A DNA stretch of 64,000 nt from Flavobacterium panacis (GCF_024649945.1 NZ_JANKMS010000002.1:124001-188000); one strand, 5' to 3'; positions 35,853 through 44,682 are shown, counted from the stretch's first letter. The notes: generated by a model not told the origin, from the sequence alone. Translations and numbers: made by a program.

Positions 35853-35892
35853 TTTAAAAAAACTCCAAATCCATTTTCAGTATTTGGAGTCT
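35853..35892 (-). terminator. terminator after the azurin-like gene
   Basis: On the minus strand ACTCCAAAT pairs with ATTTGGAGT across an 11-base loop, followed by seven T. It separates the rrf2-azurin transcript from norB. Confidence 0.75.
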
Positions 35893-35899
35893 TTATTAT

Positions 35900-36427
35900 T
35901 TACTCAACAATTAAAACACCTTTCATCATGGCTACGTGACCTGGGAAAGAGCAAATAAATGGATAAGATCCTTTTTTATCAATTGTAAACTCGATTGTAT
36001 CTTCTTCTCCACCACCTAATAATTTAGTGTGAGCGATAACTGAAGCTTTTTCAGATTCTGGAATATAATCAGTTGCTTTAGCATCATTCGCTTTTAGAGC
36101 AAAAGCAGCTTGATCTGTTACTTCTTGTAAAATCACTAAATTGTGTCCCATTGCTTCTTTTGGAATTTTACCAACGTGTTTCAACGTCAATTTAATTGGT
36201 TTTCCTGCAACCGCTTTTAATTCATTTACATTAAACTGCATTTGGTCATTTCCTTCAATAACTAAAACATTTTCTTCAGCAGCTGGTGTTACTGGTGCAG
36301 CTTCTCCTTCTGTCGATGGCTCAGTTGTTTCTGTCTGATCAGCCGGAGCTGTTTCTTTTTTACCACAAGAAGTAACTGCTAAAAATCCCATTAGGATTAA
36401 TACTGAAATTTTGGTTTTTGTATTCAT
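35900..36427 (-). CDS. azurin-like cupredoxin lipoprotein
   Basis: A protein of 175 residues with a lipoprotein signal ending AVTSC21, a 30-residue linker rich in E, T and P, then a blue-copper domain. The type 1 copper ligands are visible as H in MGHNLVI, C and H in FICSFPGHVAMM, and a Met two residues later. Azurins pass single electrons between cytochromes and nitrite reductase; here the partner would be NirK or its cytochrome domain. It starts 22 bases after the Rrf2 gene, so both share a promoter and probably NO control. Confidence 0.88.
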   Translation of the reverse strand: MNTKTKISVLILMGFLAVTSCGKKETAPADQTETTEPSTEGEAAPVTPAAEENVLVIEGNDQMQFNVNELKAVAGKPIKLTLKHVGKIPKEAMGHNLVILQEVTDQAAFALKANDAKATDYIPESEKASVIAHTKLLGGGEEDTIEFTIDKKGSYPFICSFPGHVAMMKGVLIVE

Positions 36428-36449
36428 TTTTAAGATAATTTATTATATG

Positions 36450-36899
36450 TTAATCGTTTATATTTAGTGTTTTTAAAAAGAAATCTCCCGATTTTACGTC
36501 CGAAGCCAATTGTTCTAAAGTCGTTTTGGTGAGCATTTCCAAAAGCAAACTTCTTATTTTTTTAAATTCATGGTGAACGGGACAAGGATGTATTTCAGAA
36601 CATTCTTTAAGGCCGATTCCGCAACCACTGTAAATTTTATTTCCATCAATGGCATCTACAATTTGAATTAACTTTATGGACTTCGATGCTTCTGGGGAAA
36701 CTTCAAAACCGCCTCCTACTCCTTTTGCCGAATGAATGATGCCACTTTTGGTTAAAATCTGCATAATCTTGGCTGTGAACGGTTCTGGAGAATCAATCTC
36801 TTTCGCTACATCTTTTATTCCAACCCTAATTCCTTTTGAGGATTTGGTTGCAATAAATATTGAAGCTCTTATTCCGTATTCACACGCTTTTGAAAACAT
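36450..36899 (-). CDS. Rrf2-family regulator, NsrR-like
   Basis: A protein of 149 residues with an N-terminal winged helix (MFSKACEYGIRASIFIA start, VGIKDVAKEIDSPEPFTAKIMQ recognition region) and cysteines C93, C100 and C106 in SGCGIGLKECSEIHPCPVHH. The three-cysteine pattern fits [Fe-S] binding as in NsrR and IscR; spacing differs slightly from E. coli NsrR. In this cluster the obvious signal is NO. It would bind the palindromes before nirK, norB and its own promoter and repress them until NO damages its cluster. This control is inferred, not shown. Confidence 0.85.
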   Translation of the reverse strand: MFSKACEYGIRASIFIATKSSKGIRVGIKDVAKEIDSPEPFTAKIMQILTKSGIIHSAKGVGGGFEVSPEASKSIKLIQIVDAIDGNKIYSGCGIGLKECSEIHPCPVHHEFKKIRSLLLEMLTKTTLEQLASDVKSGDFFLKTLNIND

Positions 36900-36920
36900 A
36901 CATCCTTTATTAATTCTTTA

Positions 36921-36951
36921 CAAAGATATAGAGCTTTTATATAAAAGACAA
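36921..36951 (-). promoter_or_regulatory. promoter of the Rrf2-azurin operon
   Basis: Minus-strand TTG (36949-36951), 20 bases, and TATCTTTG (36921-36928) fit the Bacteroidota -33/-7 promoter. The -33 TTG sits inside the operator at 36940-36965. Confidence 0.6.
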
Positions 36952-36965
36952 ATTTATCTTTAATT
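36940..36965. promoter_or_regulatory. palindromic operator upstream of the Rrf2 gene
   Basis: TATAAAAGAC, six bases, ATCTTTAATT. It has the same geometry as the nirK operator, with three differing positions overall. It covers the -33 box of the regulator's own promoter, which suggests autoregulation. Confidence 0.6.
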
Positions 36966-37099
36966 AATTTTAAACTCTTGAAAACTTATTTATAATGAAA
37001 ATAATTAATGCTGATTTAATCACTTATTCATCATTGAATTCTTATAAAAACCAATTTTAATTTTAACTTTGAGAGTATTTAATTTTTAATATTAAAATA

Positions 37100-37879
37100 A
37101 TGCCTTTAAGCAATTCAAAAGATTTAAAACTGGCAGTTCTTATTGATGCAGATAATGTGCCCTACAGTAATGTAAAAGGCATGATGGAAGAAATTGCAAA
37201 ACTCGGAACGCCAACTACGAAAAGGATTTATGCCGACTGGACAAAACCAAATGCAAATGGCTGGAAAGGTGTTTTATTAGAACATGCTATCACTCCTATT
37301 CAACAATATAGTTATACGGTTGGAAAAAATTCCTCAGATTCTGCTCTGATCATTGATGCTATGGATTTGCTGTATTCGGGAAAATTAGACGGATTCTGTA
37401 TTGTGTCCAGTGACAGCGATTTTACACGTCTGGCTGTAAGACTTCGTGAATCTGGTATGAAAGTAATTGGAATTGGAGAAAAGAAAACGCCAAATTCGTT
37501 TATTGTTGCCTGCGACCGATTTATTTATATTGAGGTTTTGGACGGAGCAACTCAAAAGAAAAAACCAAAAACTGTTGCCGCCGATACCAAAAAACCAGTT
37601 GAAAAACCAGCTGAAAAAGCGCTTCATAAAATTGACAAACAAACTATTGAACTAATTGAAGATACAATTGAAGATATCGAAGATGATGATGGCTGGGCGT
37701 TTCTTGGGGATGTCGGCAATTTGATTGTGAAGAAAAAACCTGAGTTTGACCCTCGAAACTATGGTTTTTCGAAACTGACGCCTATGCTGAAATCGCTGAC
37801 TGATTTTCTTGAAATTGATGAAAGAGAATCAGACAAAAAAGGAATCAAACACGTTTACGTTCGTTTAAGATTCAACTAA
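37100..37879 (+). CDS. NYN-domain (LabA-like) protein with OST-HTH/LOTUS domain
   Basis: A protein of 259 residues. The NYN/PIN-like nuclease domain has acidic residues in VLIDADNVPYSN (about 13-24), SDSALIIDAMDLLY and CIVSSDSDFTRLAVRL. A flexible, lysine-rich linker (about 155-185) leads to a C-terminal OST-HTH/LOTUS domain with DDGWAFLGDVGNLIVKKKPEFDPRNYGFSKL. Such pairs are thought to bind and cut or sense RNA. No partner gene is obvious; the glutamate-synthase-like gene 36 bases downstream is on the same strand. Confidence 0.85.
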   Translation: MPLSNSKDLKLAVLIDADNVPYSNVKGMMEEIAKLGTPTTKRIYADWTKPNANGWKGVLLEHAITPIQQYSYTVGKNSSDSALIIDAMDLLYSGKLDGFCIVSSDSDFTRLAVRLRESGMKVIGIGEKKTPNSFIVACDRFIYIEVLDGATQKKKPKTVAADTKKPVEKPAEKALHKIDKQTIELIEDTIEDIEDDDGWAFLGDVGNLIVKKKPEFDPRNYGFSKLTPMLKSLTDFLEIDERESDKKGIKHVYVRLRFN

Positions 37880-37915
37880 TTATCGCATTTATTACCTATT
37901 TAATTTTTTAAAAAC

Positions 37916-39430
37916 ATGAGAAAGAAATTCTTTATTTACGGATTCTTATTGTTTCTAATTGTTGCCGCAATTTACTATTATACCGGACGAGGTTATTTAC
38001 TCGTTTTTGTTATTCCAATTTTATTGATTGTTGGAGCTTATAATGCTTCGCAAAAGAAACATGCTATTTTAAGAAACTTCCCTGTTTTGGGTTATTTCAG
38101 ATATTTATTTGAAATGATTGCGCCTGAAATTCAGCAATATTTTATTGAAAGATCTACAGATGGAAAACCTTTTTCCAGAAATCAACGTTCATTGGTTTAT
38201 CAAAGAGCTAAAAATATTGATTCAAGTACACCTTTTGGAACACAATTGAACTTAAATACAGAAAACTACGAAGGAATCAAACATTCTATTTTTCCAGCAA
38301 AAGTAAACGAAGAACTACCTCGTGTTTTAGTTGGAGGAAAAGATTGTAAACAACCTTATTCTGCTTCTTTATTTAATGTCTCGGCTATGAGTTTTGGATC
38401 ATTGAGTGAACACGCTGTTCGCGCCATTAATATTGGAGCAAAAAAAGGAAACTTCTACCAAAATACGGGCGAAGGTGGTTTGACGGAATTTCACTTGGCT
38501 GGCGGTGGTGACATCACTTGGCAAATTGGAACAGGCTATTTTGGATGCCGTGATGCAGAAGGAAATTTCAGTCCGGAAAACTTCAAAGAAAAAGCCAATC
38601 TTCCGAATGTGAAAATGATTGAAATTAAACTTTCACAAGGTGCAAAACCAGGTCATGGCGGTGTTTTACCAGCTGCCAAAAATACAGAACAAATTGCAAA
38701 AATTAGAGGTGTTGTTCCTCATACCATGATTCTTTCTCCTCCTGGACATCATGCTTTTTCTGATGCGAAAGGACTAATCCATTTCATCAAACAATTACGT
38801 GATTTATCTAACGGAAAACCGATCGGATTTAAATTGTGTATTGGAAATACTGCCGAATTTGAAAATATCTGCCAAGAAATGATTGCTGAAGATATTTATC
38901 CAGATTTTATAACTATTGATGGTGCTGAAGGAGGAACTGGAGCTGCTCCGCTTGAATTTGCAGATGGCGTGGGAATGCCTTTTGAACCTGCATTAATCTT
39001 TGTAAACAAAACCTTGGTACGTCTAGGTATTCGCGATAAAATGCGTATCATTGGAAGCGGAAAAATCATTTCTGGATATTCTATTTTACACGCGATTGCT
39101 CTTGGTGCAGATATGTGTAATAGTGCCAGAGGATTTATGTTCTCTTTAGGCTGTATTCAGGCTTTACGTTGTCACAATAACGAATGTCCTACTGGAGTTG
39201 CAACTCAAAATAAAATGCTGATGAAAGGTTTGGTTGTTACAGACAAATCAGATCGCGTGTATCATTTTCATAAAAACACTCTTCATTCTGCAAACGAACT
39301 TTTAGCCGCTGCAGGAAAAAGCAGTTTTGCAGATGTTGATATTAATATCTTTATGCGTGGTGATGAATTTGCTAATTTATCTGATCAGTATTTTCCGGAT
39401 AACCTGAAAAACGTAACTCAGTTCTCTTAA
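37916..39430 (+). CDS. FMN-binding glutamate synthase family protein
   Basis: A protein of 504 residues with two N-terminal hydrophobic segments (about 5-40) and a GltS-type FMN/iron-sulfur domain. Visible parts are KPGHGGVLPAAKN, SPPGHHAFSDAKGL, DGAEGGTGAAPLEFAD, and the 3Fe-4S cysteines in GCIQALRCHNNECPTG. There is no glutaminase domain, so by itself it is not a full glutamate synthase. The membrane anchor suggests an inner-membrane oxidoreductase of unknown substrate. Ends in a strong terminator. Confidence 0.88.
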   Translation: MRKKFFIYGFLLFLIVAAIYYYTGRGYLLVFVIPILLIVGAYNASQKKHAILRNFPVLGYFRYLFEMIAPEIQQYFIERSTDGKPFSRNQRSLVYQRAKNIDSSTPFGTQLNLNTENYEGIKHSIFPAKVNEELPRVLVGGKDCKQPYSASLFNVSAMSFGSLSEHAVRAINIGAKKGNFYQNTGEGGLTEFHLAGGGDITWQIGTGYFGCRDAEGNFSPENFKEKANLPNVKMIEIKLSQGAKPGHGGVLPAAKNTEQIAKIRGVVPHTMILSPPGHHAFSDAKGLIHFIKQLRDLSNGKPIGFKLCIGNTAEFENICQEMIAEDIYPDFITIDGAEGGTGAAPLEFADGVGMPFEPALIFVNKTLVRLGIRDKMRIIGSGKIISGYSILHAIALGADMCNSARGFMFSLGCIQALRCHNNECPTGVATQNKMLMKGLVVTDKSDRVYHFHKNTLHSANELLAAAGKSSFADVDINIFMRGDEFANLSDQYFPDNLKNVTQFS

Positions 39431-39433
39431 ATA

Positions 39434-39462
39434 AAAAAAGCCTCTTACAAAGAGGCTTTTTT
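39434..39462. terminator. bidirectional terminator
   Basis: AAAAAAGCCTCT, a TACAA loop, and AGAGGCTTTTTT. It lies between the glutamate-synthase-like gene (+) and the convergent lipoprotein gene (-). Confidence 0.85.
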
Positions 39463-39480
39463 CTTTTAAATCTATTTTAA

Positions 39481-39912
39481 TTACAATTTTGCTGTTTCTT
39501 TATTTTGTGTTGCTTCTCCTTCTAAAGCTGCTAGTTCTTCCTGACCCACTAATTTTTGCGCCAAAATAGCATTGTTATAAGCTAAGAAATAAACGTCAAA
39601 CTTTACTCCTTCAGCAATAAGAGAAGATGAAATTTGATCATTTTTAATCATTTCTTTCAACAAATCAGGAAAAGATTCTTCGTAGGCTATTCTGTTTGCA
39701 TCTGTTTCCTCTAAATTCGTTTCAATTCTAATTTCAATTTTATTATCATTTAGAAAAGCTTTTGCTGTTGTACTCGTAATTCCGTTTCCTTTTATAGAAG
39801 AAGAATTGTTGTAACTACTTACATGTTCTTGGATTTTCTGTTTGGTGTTTTTACAGCTAACTAAAAAAAGTGCAAAAGCCAATGCAAATGCGATTTGGGT
39901 AATTTTTTTCAT
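39481..39912 (-). CDS. small lipoprotein, paralogue of 40181-40588
   Basis: A protein of 143 residues, lipoprotein signal MKKITQIAFALAFALFLVSC, lipidated at C20. The mature part has CKNTKQKIQEHVSSYN, a segment with ARTTA-like TSTTAKAFLNDNKIEIRIETNLEETDANR, and GVKFDVYFLAYNN. It shares this whole plan with the next gene upstream. Function unknown. It may sit in the outer membrane. Confidence 0.7.
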   Translation of the reverse strand: MKKITQIAFALAFALFLVSCKNTKQKIQEHVSSYNNSSSIKGNGITSTTAKAFLNDNKIEIRIETNLEETDANRIAYEESFPDLLKEMIKNDQISSSLIAEGVKFDVYFLAYNNAILAQKLVGQEELAALEGEATQNKETAKL

Positions 39913-40095
39913 AAATTATTGGTTTTATAGTTATTTTTTTAACTCAAACATAACTAATTTATAATATAAAAACAACATTAAACTAAAAAAAACAATCACA
40001 TAATGCTTTGAATACAAATCATTTATATCCAAAAATTGCAAAATTTTGTAAGAATAAAAGAGTAGATTTTACACTTAACTTTTAACTATAAATAC

Positions 40096-40130
40096 AAAAA
40101 AGTCTCTTTAAATTAAAACTTAAAGAGACC
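40096..40130 (-). terminator. terminator of the 40181-40588 lipoprotein gene
   Basis: On the minus strand TTAAAGAGAC and GTCTCTTTAA pair (10 bases) across an 8-base loop, followed by six T. Confidence 0.75.
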
Positions 40131-40180
40131 TTCAATATGTAAGAATTAAACTCGTATCTTTTTAAACTAAATCTGATACT

Positions 40181-40588
40181 TTATTTCAAAAAATCTTTAA
40201 GAGATTCTCCTGTTAGCACTTCCTTATCAAAAACAGTATTGTCATCTGCCAGAAAATAAACATCAAATTGTACACCTTCCTCAATTAGCTGTCTTGGAAT
40301 TTCGTCTTTTTCAATCATCAATTTGATTAATCTAGGAAAAGAAACAACCGAAGCTGCTTTATTCGTTTCGTTTTGCTCTAAATTGGTTTCAAATCGCAGC
40401 TCAATTTTATCATCATTGATATAACCTCTTGCCGTTGTAAGCGTTACATCATCGGCTCTAAAACTTGGTGCAATAGTTTTATTATATGTCACAACATACT
40501 CCTGAAGTTTCTGTTTAGTATTTTTACAGCTTGCTAGTAGAAACACCATCATTATTGCAAATGCAATTTGGCTTATTTTCTTGATCAT
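40181..40588 (-). CDS. small lipoprotein, paralogue of 39481-39912
   Basis: A protein of 135 residues, lipoprotein signal MIKKISQIAFAIMMVFLLASC, lipidated at C21. The mature part, CKNTKQKLQEYVVTYNK, TLTTARGYINDDKIELRFETNLEQNETNK and GVQFDVYFLADDN, matches the downstream paralogue almost segment for segment, pointing to tandem duplication. Function unknown. The GH88 gene starts upstream with an 7-base gap and may lead the transcript. Confidence 0.7.
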   Translation of the reverse strand: MIKKISQIAFAIMMVFLLASCKNTKQKLQEYVVTYNKTIAPSFRADDVTLTTARGYINDDKIELRFETNLEQNETNKAASVVSFPRLIKLMIEKDEIPRQLIEEGVQFDVYFLADDNTVFDKEVLTGESLKDFLK

Positions 40589-40595
40589 AATTTTT

Positions 40596-41774
40596 CTATT
40601 TTAATTTTTGAAGTCTTAATAATGCCTCAAGATAGTAATAATCTGCGTAATTTATAGAACAATCTATCTCACTATTTGCTGGTTTATGTCCTGTCGAGTG
40701 TAATAAAAATGCTGAATTCACATCATGACTTTGGTAATGATCTGAAAGTGATACAATCATTTTTTTAGCTTTCGTTAAATATTCAGCTTTCAAATTCTTG
40801 TCCTCGGTATAAGAACTTAATTCCAAAAGCACAGAAGAAACAATGGCTGCTGCAGAAGCATCTCTTGGTTCATTCGGAATATTTGGCGCATTAAAATCCC
40901 AATACGGAACTAAATCTTCTGTCGTTAATTTATCGAGATAAACACGAGCTAATTTATGCGCAAAATCTAAGAACTTACTATCTTTAGTTTCTCTGTAAGT
41001 CATTGTAAAACCATAAATCGCCCAAGCCTGACCACGTGCCCACATACTGTCATCACTATATCCTTGAGCCGTTCTTCCTTTTATCTTTTTTCCGGTTTCA
41101 TAATCGTAAATAATAACGTGATAAGACGTATTATCTGGTCTAAAATGATTGGCCATTGTAGTTTCAGCGTGCTTTACGGCAATATCGTATAGTTTTTTAT
41201 TTCCTCCATTTTTAGAAGCCCAAAACAAAAGTTCTAAATTCATCATATTGTCAATAATCGTATTGTGACCACCCATTTTGTTATGAGGCCAGGATTGAAT
41301 CGTTCCCACTTTCGGATTAAAAAGTGTTGCTAAAGTATCGGCAGTTTTTAGAATGATTTCTTTATATTCCTGATTCTTAGTCAATCGATATCCGTTTCCG
41401 AAACTATTAAAAATTTGAAATCCCAAATCGTGATCTCCTGCTTTACTGACAGATAATGGCGTTAAAAAACGACTAAATTTATCGGCTTCTTTTTCCCATT
41501 TTTTATCTTTTGTCACTTCGTACAAAAACCATAATTCCCCTGGCCAAAATCCGCTTGTCCAGTCTTTGTAGCCGACAAACTTCCAATCTTTACTTCCGTT
41601 TGGAACTGTTCTTGGCGAAGTTCCATCATTTGGAATCACTTTTAATGTTTTAGAAGCCTGTTCAGCGCAATACTCTAATTGTTTTTTGATATTAAACGAT
41701 TTGTCTTTTTGAGAATAACCTTGATTTCCTAAAAGAAACAAAGCGGCAATCAGCGTAAAAAATTTTGCATTCAT
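40596..41774 (-). CDS. glycoside hydrolase family 88 protein (unsaturated glucuronyl hydrolase-like)
   Basis: A protein of 392 residues with signal peptide MNAKFFTLIAALFLLGNQGYSQ. The six-hairpin fold typical of GH88 shows IDNMMNLELLFWAS (with a conserved aspartate) and YSDDSMWARGQAWAIYGF, the second acidic site. GH88 enzymes remove unsaturated uronic acids from oligosaccharides left by polysaccharide lyases. No lyase or SusCD pair is next to it here, so its substrate is open. I chose the ATG at 41774 because it opens the signal peptide; an upstream frame start at 41825 adds a non-signal prefix. Confidence 0.9.
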   Translation of the reverse strand: MNAKFFTLIAALFLLGNQGYSQKDKSFNIKKQLEYCAEQASKTLKVIPNDGTSPRTVPNGSKDWKFVGYKDWTSGFWPGELWFLYEVTKDKKWEKEADKFSRFLTPLSVSKAGDHDLGFQIFNSFGNGYRLTKNQEYKEIILKTADTLATLFNPKVGTIQSWPHNKMGGHNTIIDNMMNLELLFWASKNGGNKKLYDIAVKHAETTMANHFRPDNTSYHVIIYDYETGKKIKGRTAQGYSDDSMWARGQAWAIYGFTMTYRETKDSKFLDFAHKLARVYLDKLTTEDLVPYWDFNAPNIPNEPRDASAAAIVSSVLLELSSYTEDKNLKAEYLTKAKKMIVSLSDHYQSHDVNSAFLLHSTGHKPANSEIDCSINYADYYYLEALLRLQKLK

Positions 41775-41836
41775 GTGGTTGATAGTTTGTTTAATTGATA
41801 AATTTAGGAAATAAACCAAATGCATTTAGATCTTTG

Positions 41837-41844
41837 TATTTTTG
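41837..41844 (+). promoter_or_regulatory. candidate -7 element of the DUF2809 gene
   Basis: TATTTTTG fits TAnnTTTG, 38 bases upstream of the TTG start of the DUF2809 gene. Confidence 0.4.
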
Positions 41845-41882
41845 TCTACTAAATCTGTACAATTAATACCGTAAATTCCGTT

Positions 41883-42266
41883 TTGAACAAAGCAAGAATC
41901 TATTATTCCTTTACTTTCATCAGCATTATTGTCCTAGGAATTCTTTCTAGAAAAATTGCATTTATTCCCTTATGGATTGGTGATTTTCTGTACGCGGTAA
42001 TGATTTATTTTTTGGTTCGAATATTTTTTCCATTTAAAAAAGCATTTGCAATTTTTCTTCTTTCCTTACTTATTTGTTATGGCATTGAATTTCTACAATT
42101 GTACCAAGCAGAATGGATTATCGAACTAAGAAAAACTCTTTTCGGAAGATACGTTTTAGGTCAAGGATTTTTATGGTCGGATATTCTGGCTTACACTTTT
42201 GGAGCTTGTTTTGCTTTTGTTTTAGAAATAAGCATTCAAAAAGTCTTCAATCGAAAGTTTGAGTGA
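41883..42266 (+). CDS. DUF2809 membrane protein with TTG start
   Basis: A protein of 127 residues with four hydrophobic helices and the family motif LICYGIEFLQLYQAEWI. No in-frame ATG or GTG lies between the upstream stop (41850) and the conserved start of the protein, so TTG at 41883 is the best start. The 3' end overlaps the convergent ABC exporter gene by 20 bases. Function unknown. Confidence 0.75.
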   Translation: MNKARIYYSFTFISIIVLGILSRKIAFIPLWIGDFLYAVMIYFLVRIFFPFKKAFAIFLLSLLICYGIEFLQLYQAEWIIELRKTLFGRYVLGQGFLWSDILAYTFGACFAFVLEISIQKVFNRKFE

Positions 42267-44025
42267 TCTTTTCAATATTTAAGCTATTTGCCATTGCCAT
42301 AAATATCTGGTAATAAGTCCCTTTATTATCGTATAATTCATCGTGCGTTCCTTTTTCGACGCATTTCCCTTTTTCTAAAACAATAATATTAGAAGCATCA
42401 ATAATTTGAGAAATACTGTGCGATATTATAATTACCGTTCTGTCTTTTTTAATGGCATCTAAAGATTTTTTAATCTGTTCGGTTGCAATTGCATCTAGAC
42501 TTGCTGTTGGTTCATCTAAAAATATAATGGGCGGATTTTTGAGAAAAAGTCTTGCAATCGCAATTCGTTGCTGCTGACCACCCGAAAGCAAATGTGCATC
42601 AGAATCGTAACACTTTGGCAATTGCACTACTTGTTCGTGAATGTAGGCTTGTTTCGCCGCTTCAATTACTTCTTCTTGAGAAGCTTCGGGATTTCCGTAT
42701 AAGATATTTTCAGCAATTGTTCCTTTAAAAATATGGTTTTTCTGAAGCACCAAACCAATGTTTTTACGCAGAAAATCGGTATTGTAATCTACTAAATCTA
42801 CACCATCTAAAAAGATTTGCCCTGATGATGGTAGATAAAATTTATCTAATAAATTGATAATTGTACTTTTTCCTGCGCCACTTAATCCAACCAAAGCAGA
42901 GGTTTCGTTGGGTTTTACGGTAAAATTAATATCAAACAGCGCTTGTGTTCCGTTGGGATAAACAAAGTCAACATTTTTCACTTCAATTAATCCTATAATT
43001 TTTTCCGGAATATAATTCCCGCTGGTTTCCACTTCTTTTTCTGCTTCTAAAATATCAAAGAAACCTTCGGAATAAATCAAAGCATCATTTACTTCATCAT
43101 AAATGCGGTGCAACTGTCTAATTGGAGACGAAACATTATTAAAAAGCATAATATGAAACATAATCGCCCCAATCGTCATTTGATTATTCAAAACAAAATA
43201 AGCCGTCAAAATGATAATAATTACGACTCCTATTTGCTCTACAAAACTTTTAATACTTTCAAAAATAAAACTGGTTTTTCTGGTTTCCAGCTGATTTTCG
43301 GTCATTTCAAACTGAATTTTTTCATGACGATCTGCTTCTGTTGATTCTCGTACAAAAGATTTAATCACCGTTATAGATTCAATTAAACTAATAATTCCGT
43401 TATTTTTAGTTTCGCGGTAATTGCGCATTCTTCTTCTGAAACCGCTAAGCTTAGTTGCCTGCAACTGACTGATATAAAAGTAAATCGGAATAATGCATAA
43501 ACTGACCAATCCCACATAAACATTAGCATAAAACATGATGACTAAAGCGACAAAAGCATTAGCAAACAAAGGCAGAATATCAATAAAAAAGTTTTGCACG
43601 AGTCTGGTCAAACTGCTAATTCCGGCATCAATTCTAGTTTGGAGTTTTCCGCTTTCGTTTTCATCAGAAGTATAAAATTCCATTCTATAACTCAGAATTT
43701 TTTCGACAATGGTTTGAGAAATATCTCGAGTAATGAAAATACGGAGTTTTTCTCCATAAAACTTTTGTCCAAATTGTACAATTGAATTCACCAATTCTTT
43801 AGTCAGCAATACAATACTAATTATTCCCAGCAAATGAAATCCTTTAGACAAGGGTTCGTGAGCTACCATCAAATTGTTTATAGTATCTACAGTATATTTT
43901 AAGATTATGGCATTTACTTGTGCCGCAAAAGAACCTAAAAATGTGAGCAGTAGCGTTGCAATTACCATTTTTCTGTACGGCTTTACAAATGGTAGGATTT
44001 TTTTATAAAGGACTGATAATTGCAT
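42247..44025 (-). CDS. ABC exporter, fused membrane and ATPase domains
   Basis: A protein of 592 residues. The N-terminal part (about 1-320) has six transmembrane helices of the type I exporter fold. The nucleotide-binding domain shows Walker A GLSGAGKST, signature LSGGQQQRIAIARL, Walker B PIIFLDEPTASLD and the switch histidine in VIIISHSIS. It should export a lipid, peptide or drug as a homodimer or heterodimer. Substrate unknown. The last 20 bases overlap the convergent DUF2809 gene. Confidence 0.9.
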   Translation of the reverse strand: MQLSVLYKKILPFVKPYRKMVIATLLLTFLGSFAAQVNAIILKYTVDTINNLMVAHEPLSKGFHLLGIISIVLLTKELVNSIVQFGQKFYGEKLRIFITRDISQTIVEKILSYRMEFYTSDENESGKLQTRIDAGISSLTRLVQNFFIDILPLFANAFVALVIMFYANVYVGLVSLCIIPIYFYISQLQATKLSGFRRRMRNYRETKNNGIISLIESITVIKSFVRESTEADRHEKIQFEMTENQLETRKTSFIFESIKSFVEQIGVVIIIILTAYFVLNNQMTIGAIMFHIMLFNNVSSPIRQLHRIYDEVNDALIYSEGFFDILEAEKEVETSGNYIPEKIIGLIEVKNVDFVYPNGTQALFDINFTVKPNETSALVGLSGAGKSTIINLLDKFYLPSSGQIFLDGVDLVDYNTDFLRKNIGLVLQKNHIFKGTIAENILYGNPEASQEEVIEAAKQAYIHEQVVQLPKCYDSDAHLLSGGQQQRIAIARLFLKNPPIIFLDEPTASLDAIATEQIKKSLDAIKKDRTVIIISHSISQIIDASNIIVLEKGKCVEKGTHDELYDNKGTYYQIFMAMANSLNIEKITQTFD

Positions 44026-44064
44026 TTATTTTAAATTTTGATACTCTATCAAATATAAGAATTC

Positions 44065-44072
44065 TAAATTTG
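44065..44072 (+). promoter_or_regulatory. candidate -7 element of rdgB
   Basis: TAAATTTG fits TAnnTTTG, 31 bases upstream of the rdgB ATG. A TTG lies 24 bases upstream (44038-44040), slightly longer spacing than usual. Confidence 0.4.
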
Positions 44073-44103
44073 TGTTGAAAATCATTTAAAAAACTTTACT
44101 TCT

Positions 44104-44682
44104 ATGAAACTCGTTTTCGCTTCAAACAACAAAAATAAAATTGCCGAAATACAAAGCATGCTTCCAGAAAGTATTCAAATATTAAGTTTAGAAGACATTA
44201 ATTGTTTTGAAGATATTCCAGAAACAGCCGATACCATTGAAGGAAATGCCATTTTAAAAGCAGATTATGTAACTCAAAAATATGGTTATGACTGTTTTGC
44301 AGATGATACAGGTTTAGAAGTACAGGCGCTAAATGGCGAACCTGGAGTTTATTCTGCACGTTATGCTGGCGAACAGAAAAATGCCGATGACAATATGGAT
44401 AAGCTTTTGAATGCATTAGAAAATAATGAAAACCGAAGTGCTCAGTTCAAGACCGTTATCACTTTAAATCTTGAAGGAAAACAATATTTATTTACAGGAA
44501 TCGTTAAAGGAAATATAACTCTGGAAAAAGTGGGAACAAATGGTTTTGGATATGATCCAATTTTTCAACCTGAAAATTACAGTGAAACCTTTGCTCAATT
44601 ATCATTAGAGACCAAAAACACTATAGGTCACCGCGGAAAAGCAGTTAAGCAACTAATTGATTTTCTGAACAACACAAAATAA
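44104..44682 (+). CDS. rdgB: non-canonical purine NTP pyrophosphatase (RdgB/HAM1)
   Basis: A protein of 192 residues, standard for the family. It hydrolyses dITP, dXTP and related nucleotides to keep them out of DNA. Characteristic parts are [16 protein letters not shown] (4-19), [26 protein letters not shown] (about 60-85) and GFGYDPIF. Cytoplasmic. Single gene, followed by a 203-base gap before the DEAD-box helicase. Confidence 0.95.
   Translation: MKLVFASNNKNKIAEIQSMLPESIQILSLEDINCFEDIPETADTIEGNAILKADYVTQKYGYDCFADDTGLEVQALNGEPGVYSARYAGEQKNADDNMDKLLNALENNENRSAQFKTVITLNLEGKQYLFTGIVKGNITLEKVGTNGFGYDPIFQPENYSETFAQLSLETKNTIGHRGKAVKQLIDFLNNTK

Noticed and set aside
28128-36899. A mobile genomic island carrying the denitrification genes.
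   Set aside because: No integrase, transposase, tRNA target or flanking direct repeats are visible, and base use looks like the neighbours. Only comparison with relatives could show transfer.
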